From NCBI GenBank assembly GCA_029059965.1, contig JAIDUY010000013.1, forward strand, positions 1-5,471: 5,471 nt of DNA, written 5' to 3'. A model generated the notes under the pieces. That model searched no databases. It saw only the letters and a list, made by a program, of their open reading frames with translations, and was not told the DNA's origin. Shown piece by piece: positions 1-5,471 of this stretch. This DNA comes from Muribaculaceae bacterium. Its GTDB lineage: Bacteria; Bacteroidota; Bacteroidia; Bacteroidales; Muribaculaceae. A program made the translations under genes and the position numbers. The first letter of the stretch is position 1. The number at the start of each line of letters is the position of its first letter.

Positions 1-743
1 TACGACAAGCAGCCCGGCCCAGATTAGTCTCGTTGTGATGGCACCGGCACCTACTCGGAGTATCTTGCCGAGCATCAGCGACTTGGGTTTCACCGACGAT
101 ACCACAAGCTCGAGAACGCGGTTGTTCTTCTCCTCGATGATGGAGTTCATCACCATCTGACCGTAGATGAGAATGAACATATAGAGCATCATGTCCATCA
201 TCAGGGCGATGAAGTAGGACACGGCGCTGGAGCTGGTCGATTCCTCCTGACGGTCGATGCGGATGGCCGGATAGGTGCAGTCGACCTCCACCTCGCGCAT
301 TATCTGGCGGATATTGCCCATGTTGTAGGCCTCGAGGCGCACGTCCTCGATGGCACGGTTGATTTCGCGGGTGATGTACTCGTCGGTCATCAGCGAGAGT
401 GCGCCGCGCGAGTAGACGGTGACGTCGGTCTGCGGGCGCTCGATGGCAGCGTCGCCGAAGACCAGAATGATGTCGTTGGCAGCGTCGGAACGCAGGCTGT
501 CGAGCTCGGCGTCGGCGGCCACGAAGCGAATCTCGCCGTTGCCGTGCAGGCGCTGGGCTATGCGGCCCGTGTGGTCGAGGACGGCGACATGGCTCGACTC
601 AGGCTCGCTCATGAGCATGAACAGCGCCGGGGCCACCATGAGGCCTATCATCAGTATGGGAACGAGCAGGGTAGTGATGATGAAGCTCTTGCGTTTTACG
701 CGCTCGAGGTATTCGCGCGATATGATTATGCCGAGGGGTGAGT

Positions 744-747
<4 letters not shown>
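1..747 (-). CDS. ABC-2 type (NatB-like) exporter permease, C-terminus beyond the window
   Basis: This is the membrane subunit of an ABC exporter, acting in the inner membrane with the ATPase encoded just upstream. The frame is open from an ATG at 745-747 to the left edge, giving 249 residues. The start MNSPLGIIISREYLERVKRK is a basic cytoplasmic N-terminus. A first membrane segment lies near residues 22-46, followed by an extracytoplasmic domain (about 47-175), a second membrane segment (about 176-200), then the cytoplasmic motif IIEEKNNRVLELVVSSVKP (203-221). That motif, followed by GKIL, is typical of the NatB/YhaP branch of ABC-2 permeases. The family is usually around 400 residues or more, so roughly the last 40% with the remaining membrane helices is missing. 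The start overlaps the ATPase stop as ATGA, which suggests translational coupling and fixes the start. The substrate cannot be read from sequence; sodium or drug export is known for relatives only. Confidence 0.9.
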
Positions 748-1706
<959 letters not shown>

Positions 1707-1749
1707 TGTCTTGATTGTTCGTAATGACTATAAGACGTCGCTTTTGCCT

Positions 1750-1757
1750 GAAAATTA
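1750..1757 (-). promoter_or_regulatory. Possible -7 promoter element for the ABC exporter unit
   Basis: On the minus strand this reads TAATTTTC, matching the Bacteroidetes -7 consensus TAnnTTTG at all fixed positions but the last. It lies about 43 nt upstream of the ATPase start, a plausible distance. No good TTTG-like -33 element is visible upstream of it, so the assignment is weak. If real, it sits back to back with the ftcD promoter, the two -7 elements being only 22 bp apart, so polymerase binding at one might interfere with the other. Confidence 0.3.
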
Positions 1758-1779
1758 CATTCAGAGCCGAAATTTTTAC

Positions 1780-1787
1780 TAACTTTG
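1780..1787 (+). promoter_or_regulatory. Bacteroidetes-type -7 promoter element (TAACTTTG) for ftcD
   Basis: TAACTTTG is a perfect match to TAnnTTTG, the -7 element used by the primary sigma factor in Bacteroidetes. It ends 22 nt before the ftcD ATG, so transcription would begin around 1792-1796 and leave a leader of only about 15 nt with no Shine-Dalgarno sequence, which is common in this phylum. The expected TTTG-like -33 box is not obvious at 1756-1762; the nearest good TTTTG is at 1742-1746, which is too far away. This could mean an activator is needed, but that is inference. Confidence 0.7.
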
Positions 1788-1809
1788 CGAACCACCATAC
1801 TTTCAGACC

Positions 1810-3516
1810 ATGGAAAAACGCATCATCGAATGTGTCCCCAATTTCAGCGAGGGACGCGACCCTGAGATAATCAAGAGCATATGCGACGCCATCACCGCCG
1901 CCGCACCCGTCGAACTGCTTGACGTCGACCCTGGCGAGGCTACAAACCGCACCGTCGTGACTTTCGTCGGAGAGCCCGAGGCCGTCGTCGAGGCCGCATT
2001 CGCCGGTGTGCGCCGCGCCGCCAAGCTCATCGACATGAGCCGCCACCACGGAGCGCATCCCCGCATGGGCGCCACCGACGTGCTTCCGCTCATTCCCGTA
2101 GCAGGCGTCACCCTCGAGGAGTGTGCGGCCATGGCACGCACACTTGCCGCACGCATCGCCAAGGAGCTCGACATCCCAACCTACTGCTACGAGGCCGCAG
2201 CCCTGCGCCCCGAACGCCGTAACCTGGCCGTATGCCGCGAGGGCGAGTACGAGGCTCTGCCCGAGAAGATGTCAGCGCCCGGACGCGAGGCCGACTTCGG
2301 CGCGCGTCCCTTCGACGCCCGCATGGCTGCCACGGGTGCCACTGCCGTCGGTGCCCGCGACTTCCTCATCGCCGTCAACTTCAATCTCAACACCACCAGC
2401 ACACGCCGCGCCAACGCCATCGCCTTCGACGTGCGCGAGAAAGGCCGTCCCGCACGCGAGGGCGGCAAGCTCACAGGCAAGCCCCTCAAGGATGCCGACG
2501 GCAAGCCCGTCATGATTCCCGGCACGCTCAAGGGTACCAAGGCAATAGGTTGGTTCATCGACGAATACGGCATCGCACAGGTGAGCATGAACATCACCGA
2601 CATCGCCGCCACGCCCCTCCACCGCGCCTTCGACGAGGTGAGCCGCGCCGCCGCCGCCCGCGGCCTGCGCGTCACCGGCACCGAAATCGTCGGACTCGTT
2701 CCCAAGCGAGCCATCGTCGAGGCCGGACGCCACTACCTGCACATGCAGCAGCGCAGCACCGGCATTCCCGATTCCGAAATCATCCGCCTCGCTGTCAGGA
2801 GCATGGGGCTCGACGAGCTCAAGCCTTTCAAGCCCGCCGAGAAGATTATCGAGTACATGCTCGCAGCCAAGGAGAACAGCGCCCCGCGCCTCACGGACAT
2901 GAGTTGCCGCGCATTCGCCGAAGAGACAGCATCCGAGTCGCCCGCACCCGGCGGCGGTTCTGTGGCCGCATATATGGGAGCCCTCGGCGCCGCCCTCGGC
3001 ACGATGGTGGCCAATCTGTCGGCACACAAGGCCGGATGGGATGAGCGCTGGCGCGAGTTCAGCGACGCCGCCGACCGCGGTCAGGCGCTGATGCAGAGTC
3101 TGCTGCACCTCGTCGACGAGGATACCGACGCTTTCAACCGCATCAAGGCCGCCATGGGTATGCCCAAGGGCACCGACGAGGAGCGCGCAGCACGCGCCGC
3201 CGCCATCGAGGCCGCCACGCTCTATGCCAGCGAAGTGCCTCTGCGCACGGCTCAGACAGCCCTCGAGGCCTTCCCCCTGCTCCTTGCCATGGCCGAGAGC
3301 GGCAATCCCGCATCCGTCACCGATGCCGGTGTAGGTGCTCTCGCCGCCCGTGCCGCAGTACGCGGCGCTGCCCTCAACGTCCGCGTCAACGCCGGAGGCC
3401 TTGCCGACCGCGCCGCCGCCGACCGCCTCATCGCCGATGCCGCCACCGCCGAAGCCGAAGCCGCCGAAGCCGAAGCCCGCATCCTCGCACAGGTGGATAA
3501 GGTGTTGAGGTCTTAG
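1810..3516 (+). CDS. ftcD: Bifunctional glutamate formimidoyltransferase / formimidoyltetrahydrofolate cyclodeaminase
   Basis: This 568-residue cytoplasmic enzyme ends histidine breakdown. It moves the formimino group of N-formimino-glutamate to tetrahydrofolate, releasing glutamate, then deaminates 5-formimino-THF to 5,10-methenyl-THF and ammonia. Residues about 3-180 form the N-terminal transferase subdomain (CVPNFSEGRD at 8-17; RHHGAHPRMGATD at 78-90, where His83 corresponds to the catalytic His82 of the mammalian enzyme, from memory). Residues about 181-326 form the second transferase subdomain (NFNLNTTS at 190-197). After a linker, about 360-560 is the cyclodeaminase domain, with PAPGGGSVAAYMGALGAA (378-395), DEDTDAF (436-442) and SVTDAGVGALAARAAVRGA (502-520). 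The two activities are fused as in mammalian FTCD (about 541 residues). The ATG at 1810 gives the expected N-terminus and suits the promoter. No other histidine-utilisation gene is in the window. The C-terminal tail is Ala/Glu-rich, from a short tandem duplication. Confidence 0.96.
   Translation: MEKRIIECVPNFSEGRDPEIIKSICDAITAAAPVELLDVDPGEATNRTVVTFVGEPEAVVEAAFAGVRRAAKLIDMSRHHGAHPRMGATDVLPLIPVAGVTLEECAAMARTLAARIAKELDIPTYCYEAAALRPERRNLAVCREGEYEALPEKMSAPGREADFGARPFDARMAATGATAVGARDFLIAVNFNLNTTSTRRANAIAFDVREKGRPAREGGKLTGKPLKDADGKPVMIPGTLKGTKAIGWFIDEYGIAQVSMNITDIAATPLHRAFDEVSRAAAARGLRVTGTEIVGLVPKRAIVEAGRHYLHMQQRSTGIPDSEIIRLAVRSMGLDELKPFKPAEKIIEYMLAAKENSAPRLTDMSCRAFAEETASESPAPGGGSVAAYMGALGAALGTMVANLSAHKAGWDERWREFSDAADRGQALMQSLLHLVDEDTDAFNRIKAAMGMPKGTDEERAARAAAIEAATLYASEVPLRTAQTALEAFPLLLAMAESGNPASVTDAGVGALAARAAVRGAALNVRVNAGGLADRAAADRLIADAATAEAEAAEAEARILAQVDKVLRS
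3448..3477 (+). repeat. Exact 15-bp tandem duplication inside the 3' end of ftcD
   Basis: The unit GCCGAAGCCGAAGCC occurs twice head to tail (3448-3462 and 3463-3477). It is in frame and encodes AEAEA twice (residues 547-556), in a helix-forming Ala/Glu tail beyond the last well-conserved cyclodeaminase motif. Within each unit the hexamer GCCGAA is also repeated. Slippage could add or remove five residues without breaking the frame. Confidence 0.85.
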
Positions 3517-3585
3517 GTTTTAGGCTTTAGACTTTAGGTTTTAGAATTTAGAGCTTGGGCTTTAGAGTTTTGCCTTAGACTTTAC
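3513..3585 (+). repeat. Degenerate 7-bp tandem repeat array (core NNTTTAG)
   Basis: TTAG occurs at 3513, 3520, 3527, 3534, 3541, 3548 and 3562, exactly 7 nt apart or in register; TTGG at 3555 and TTTG at 3569 keep the same register, and after one lost base TTAG at 3575 and TTAC at 3582 follow. The two to three bases between cores vary (GT, GC, AC, GT, AA, AG and so on). The first core supplies the TAG stop codon of ftcD. The array is AT-rich in a GC-rich neighbourhood. It resembles the short heptanucleotide repeats known from cyanobacteria in kind, not in sequence. Confidence 0.85.
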
Positions 3586-3612
3586 GCATTCTCTACGTCA
3601 GCGCCTCCTTGC

Positions 3613-3648
3613 CGTAGGTACTCGGACGCTCGAGCCGAGCGTCCCTAC
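3613..3648. repeat. Hairpin with perfect 9-bp GC-rich stem
   Basis: GGACGCTCG (3624-3632) pairs perfectly with CGAGCGTCC (3636-3644) around the loop AGC. Outside it GTAG (3614-3617) can pair with CTAC (3645-3648) if six bases (3618-3623) bulge out on the left side. It lies about 110 nt after the ftcD stop and is followed by CTACATTTCGG, too poor in T for a classical terminator. It might still protect the 3' end of the ftcD transcript. Confidence 0.75.
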
Positions 3649-3660
3649 ATTTCGGAGGGC

Positions 3661-3688
3661 CTTAATTATGCATTCTAAATTCTCAATT
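3661..3688 (-). repeat. Second, short 7-bp-periodic array in inverse orientation
   Basis: The plus strand reads CTTAATT, ATGCATT, CTAAATT, CTCAATT, four 7-bp units each ending in ATT. On the minus strand the units read AATTGAG, AATTTAG, AATGCAT, AATTAAG. The 10-mer TCTAAATTCT (3674-3683) is the exact reverse complement of AGAATTTAGA (3543-3552) in the larger array, so this looks like the same repeat family placed in the opposite direction. Confidence 0.65.
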
Positions 3689-3705
3689 TATTTTCCTCGC
3701 CGAAG

Positions 3706-3724
3706 GGCCTCCGGCAAGGAGGCC
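3706..3724. repeat. Hairpin, 7-bp stem with GGCAA loop (copy 1)
   Basis: GGCCTCC (3706-3712) pairs perfectly with GGAGGCC (3718-3724) around GGCAA. It is followed by GATTTATCG. The hairpin at 3789-3807 has the same stem length and the same loop, with only the central stem pairs changed and still pairing. Its right half also matches, inverted, the sequence at 3603-3614. Confidence 0.75.
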
Positions 3725-3731
3725 GATTTAT

Positions 3732-3772
3732 CGTAGCACGGCACACCGCAGCGCAGGTGTGCCGTGACTACG
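3732..3772. repeat. Long hairpin, 16 paired bases with one bulge
   Basis: CGTAG (3732-3736) plus CACGGCACACC (3737-3747) pair with GGTGTGCCGTG (3756-3766) and CTACG (3768-3772), with A3767 bulged. The inner eight bases GCAGCGCA can add two more G-C pairs. This is the strongest secondary structure in the window and would form in RNA from either strand. There is no T-run on either side, so it is not a typical Rho-independent terminator; REP-like element or RNA 3'-end stabiliser are alternatives. Confidence 0.85.
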
Positions 3773-3788
3773 CACCCCCTCGCGACAT

Positions 3789-3807
3789 GGCGTCCGGCAA
3801 GGACGCC
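3789..3807. repeat. Hairpin, 7-bp stem with GGCAA loop (copy 2)
   Basis: GGCGTCC (3789-3795) pairs perfectly with GGACGCC (3801-3807) around GGCAA. It is followed by GACTTACG, similar to the GATTTATCG after the copy at 3706-3724. Between the two copies the stem differs at a C/G pair of positions on each side in a compensating way, so base pairing, not primary sequence, seems to be what is shared. Confidence 0.75.
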
Positions 3808-3820
3808 GACTTACGTTCCA

Positions 3821-3836
3821 GGCGGGTGTTGCCGCC
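3821..3836. repeat. Weak hairpin near the 3' end of the TPR-like gene
   Basis: GGCGG (3821-3825) can pair with CCGCC (3832-3836) around GTGTTG. In transcripts of the minus strand it would lie about 36 nt after the stop codon of the TPR-like gene. The stem is only five base pairs and could be chance in DNA this rich in GC. Confidence 0.3.
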
Positions 3837-3872
3837 ACATTTCGTTCGACGGTGCTGTTACGGGCGGGATGG

Positions 3873-4127
3873 TCAGGGGTTGTAGAGGTCGTGGTTGAAG
3901 AAGTCCATGATGGCGCGGGCCTGTTCGAGGGCTATGGCGCCGGGGCCTTCGGGGTCGGCTTCGGCGGCGGCGTTATAGGCCGAGATGGCAGCGGCGCGGT
4001 CGCCGCGCTTCCATGCTATGCGTCCGCGCAGATAGAGGGCTTCGGGGGTGTCGGCATTGCCTGTGGCAGCTTCGGCCTCGGCTATGTGTCCGTCGGCGAT
4101 GAGCTGTTCTATTTCCTTGAGGTCCAT
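3873..4127 (-). CDS. Small TPR-like protein downstream of the efflux lipoprotein
   Basis: This 84-residue protein has no signal peptide or membrane segment and is probably cytoplasmic. Residues about 4-22 (KEIEQLIADGHIAEAEAAT) look like a partial tetratricopeptide helix pair, and 28-61 like one full TPR unit, with LYLRGRIAWKRGDRAAAISAYNAA carrying the usual pattern of small and aromatic positions and ending in DP. The tail AIMDFFNHDLYNP is not part of the repeat; I recall similar endings in Bacteroidales TPR proteins but cannot verify it. TPR units mediate protein contacts; no enzymatic role is indicated and the partner is unknown. The ATG lies 14 nt after the stop of the efflux gene, so the two are probably cotranscribed and perhaps translationally linked. 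The real coding nature is supported by the TPR pattern and tight spacing. Confidence 0.85.
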   Translation of the reverse strand: MDLKEIEQLIADGHIAEAEAATGNADTPEALYLRGRIAWKRGDRAAAISAYNAAAEADPEGPGAIALEQARAIMDFFNHDLYNP

Positions 4128-4141
4128 AATGCTGACGGTTT

Positions 4142-5471
4142 TCAGTTGCTTTGCCAGCCGCCTCCGAGGACGCGGTAGAGATTGACCATGGCCAGATGCT
4201 CGTCGCGGACGGCGTTGGTCAGTCCGACCTGAGCGTCGTAGTAGCGGCGCTGGGCGTCGAGCACGTCGATATAGGCGATTACGCCGGCGTTGTACTGAGC
4301 GAAGGCGAGGGTGGCGTACTTCTGTGCGGCTTCGAGGAGTGTCCTGCGGCGTTCGCGGCTCTCGCGCACGAGGCGCAGGGTAGTGCGGGCGTCGGCAACC
4401 TCGCGGAATGCGTTGAGGACGCTCTGTTCGTAGGCCAGTCGGGCCTGGTCGTAGGCGGCGACGGCGGCCTTGTGCTTGCGCTTGTTGCGGCCGAAGTCGA
4501 GGATTGTGCCTGTCACCTGTCCGAGGACGTAGCTGAACGGCGAGCGCAGGAAGCCCTCGAGGTCATCGTTCTCCAGACCGCCGGTGAGGCTGATTCGCAG
4601 GCGGGGGAAGCGGTCGGCATAGGCCACGCCCGCATTGGCGAGGGCCGAGCGGAGATTGGCTTCGGCCACGCGCAGGTCGGGGCGGCGTGTGAGCAGGGTG
4701 GAGGGCAGGCCGACGGGCAGGTCGACCGACACACTGTCGCCGAGGGTGAGGCGGCTGCGGGGCAGCTCCTCGGTGGGATAGCGGCCAAGCAGCAGGGTGA
4801 GGGCGTTGCGCATCACCTCGACCTGACGTTCGAGGCCCGGGATGAGGGAGGCCGTGGTGGTGTACTCCACAAGTGCCTGCTGGTAGACGGTTTCGGGGGT
4901 GAGGCCTCCTTCGAAGCGCAGACGAGCCTTCTTGAGGTTCTCCTCGCGTGTGAAAAGCGTGCGGCGGGCGATGGCCAGCTCGGAGTCGAGAGCCATGAGC
5001 CTGTAGTAGGCCGACGCCACCTCGGCGATGACTGTCACGTGCATGCCGCGTTCCTGTTCCACCGATGCCACGAAGCGAGCCTCGCCGCGGCGTCGTGCCC
5101 AGCGCAGGCCGCCCCACAGGTCGGCTTCCCAAGCGACGGTGAACTTGAGGTCGTATTCGGGGTCGGAGCTTGACTTGCCGTTGTGGTAGTCGTTTGTCTC
5201 GTTGTCGGCGGCCACAAGTCCTGTCAGGGTCGGCGCCATGTTGAGGCGCTCGACGCCATAGAGCTGCCTCATCTCCTCGACGCGGGCGGCGGCGGTGAGG
5301 ACATCGCGGTTGTTGGCCAGCGCCTCGCCGATGTAGCGCACCAGCAGGGAGTCGGAGTAGAACTTCCACCATTCCATGTCGGCCACGGTGAGCGAGTCGG
5401 TGGAATTGCCGGCTAATGCGCGGGGAATGTCCAGGCGCGGGGCGGCGCAGTCGCGCACGCCGGAGCACGAC
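4142..5471 (-). CDS. TolC-type outer-membrane efflux lipoprotein (NodT/OprM family), N-terminus beyond the window
   Basis: This is the outer-membrane channel of a tripartite (probably RND-type) export pump. The frame is open to the right edge, giving 442 residues; family members are usually about 450-480, so only the signal peptide and little more is missing. The first visible residues SCSGVRDC look like a lipobox with the lipidated Cys at 5465-5467, as in OprM and CusC. A GTG at 5456-5458 lies after this Cys and is an unlikely start. Numbering from that GTG codon, family landmarks are WWKFYSDSLLVRYIGEAL (30-47), VAWEADLWGG (108-117), a GLPSTLLTRRPDLRVAEANL block (250-269), ILDFGRNK (319-326), YNAGVIAYIDVLDAQRRYYD (389-408) and the ending VNLYRVLGGGW (425-435). 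The two halves follow the OEP duplication. The membrane-fusion and inner-membrane pump genes would be expected upstream, beyond 5471. Substrate unknown. Confidence 0.95.
   Translation of the reverse strand, partial: SCSGVRDCAAPRLDIPRALAGNSTDSLTVADMEWWKFYSDSLLVRYIGEALANNRDVLTAAARVEEMRQLYGVERLNMAPTLTGLVAADNETNDYHNGKSSSDPEYDLKFTVAWEADLWGGLRWARRRGEARFVASVEQERGMHVTVIAEVASAYYRLMALDSELAIARRTLFTREENLKKARLRFEGGLTPETVYQQALVEYTTTASLIPGLERQVEVMRNALTLLLGRYPTEELPRSRLTLGDSVSVDLPVGLPSTLLTRRPDLRVAEANLRSALANAGVAYADRFPRLRISLTGGLENDDLEGFLRSPFSYVLGQVTGTILDFGRNKRKHKAAVAAYDQARLAYEQSVLNAFREVADARTTLRLVRESRERRRTLLEAAQKYATLAFAQYNAGVIAYIDVLDAQRRYYDAQVGLTNAVRDEHLAMVNLYRVLGGGWQSN

Larger units (their letters stand above)
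3593..3736. repeat. 144-bp segment bounded by imperfect inverted repeats
   Basis: The left end has CTACG (3593-3597) and, after five bases, GCCTCCTTGCCG (3603-3614). The right end has their reverse complements, CGGCAAGGAGGC (3712-3723) and, after eight bases, CGTAG (3732-3736). The 12-bp arms are exact. This gives terminal inverted repeats of about 22-25 bp around a non-coding core, as in a MITE-like element. No target-site duplication was recognised. It may equally be a chance product of related hairpin modules placed in opposite orientations. Confidence 0.5.
3517..3872. other. Gene-free convergent intergenic region built of repeats and hairpins
   Basis: This 356-bp stretch lies between the stop of ftcD and the stop of the small TPR-like gene on the other strand. 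I find no credible coding sequence in it. It contains two heptamer arrays, four clear hairpins and one weak one, a 12-bp inverted repeat and recurring CGTAG/CTACG motifs, each listed separately. None of the hairpins is followed by a convincing T-run on either strand, so a classical intrinsic terminator for either gene cannot be named, although these hairpins are the only candidates. Confidence 0.8.

Noticed and set aside
77..86. Loss of the Q-loop glutamine in the ABC ATPase as a sign of inactivity (residue numbers of the 744-1706 protein)
   Set aside because: Glu in YLPEERG is, as far as I recall, normal for the NatA-like branch, and all other catalytic motifs are intact.
2272..3108. 278-residue open frame on the minus strand
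   Set aside because: It lies wholly inside ftcD in the opposite direction, without recognisable motifs; high GC content makes long antisense frames common.
3513..3585. CRISPR array or telomere repeat
   Set aside because: Units are only 7 bp with no unique spacers of 25-40 bp, so it is not CRISPR. Similarity to TTTAGGG is partial and the site is internal and intergenic, so a telomere reading has no support.
3613..3648. Rho-independent terminator of ftcD
   Set aside because: The stem is good but the following bases, CTACATTTCGG, have no run of T, and the site is over 100 nt from the stop. Listed as a hairpin repeat instead.
3852..4178. 108-residue plus-strand frame over the TPR-like gene
   Set aside because: Gly/Phe/Val-rich antisense reading with no motif; the opposite strand has a TPR pattern and operon spacing.
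4151..5173. 340-residue open frame on the plus strand
   Set aside because: It is antisense to the efflux lipoprotein, which has clear family landmarks throughout. The composition (Gly, Val, Glu, Ala, His rich) marks it as a shadow.
4563..5468. 301-residue minus-strand frame overlapping the efflux gene
   Set aside because: Arg/Pro/His-rich frame-shifted reading of the same DNA; the efflux frame has all conserved motifs.

Overview
The window looks like a GC-rich member of the Bacteroidales, for example a Muribaculaceae- or Alistipes-like gut bacterium. The support is a Bacteroidetes-type -7 promoter element (TAACTTTG) before the plus-strand gene, no clear Shine-Dalgarno sequences, strongly C/G-ending codons, and Bacteroidales-like proteins (a fused formiminotransferase-cyclodeaminase, a NatAB-type ABC exporter and a TolC-type efflux lipoprotein). 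The family-level placement is inference.

Layout. Positions 1-1706 (minus strand) hold a two-gene ABC exporter unit: an ATPase, then a permease that overlaps it by 4 bp (ATGA) and runs off the left edge. A 103-bp divergent promoter region (1707-1809) separates it from a plus-strand gene at 1810-3516 that encodes bifunctional glutamate formimidoyltransferase / formimidoyl-THF cyclodeaminase (last steps of histidine degradation to glutamate, with the one-carbon unit passing to tetrahydrofolate). From 3873 to the right edge the genes are again on the minus strand: the outer-membrane efflux lipoprotein of a tripartite pump (its start lies beyond the window), followed after 14 nt by a small TPR-like protein.

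The non-coding stretch 3517-3872, between convergent gene ends, is the most unusual part. It holds a degenerate 7-bp tandem repeat (core TTAG every 7 nt) that begins on the ftcD stop codon, a second short 7-bp-periodic array in the opposite orientation, and at least four clear hairpins. Two hairpins share the same design (7-bp stem, GGCAA loop), and the motif CGTAG/CTACG recurs at module edges. It resembles a mosaic of interspersed repeats (BIME- or MITE-like) and carries no recognisable gene.

The genes themselves belong to known families. I see no defence system, CRISPR array, tRNA, rRNA or transposase gene. The two transport units and the histidine gene have no evident functional link; they appear to be independent transcription units.
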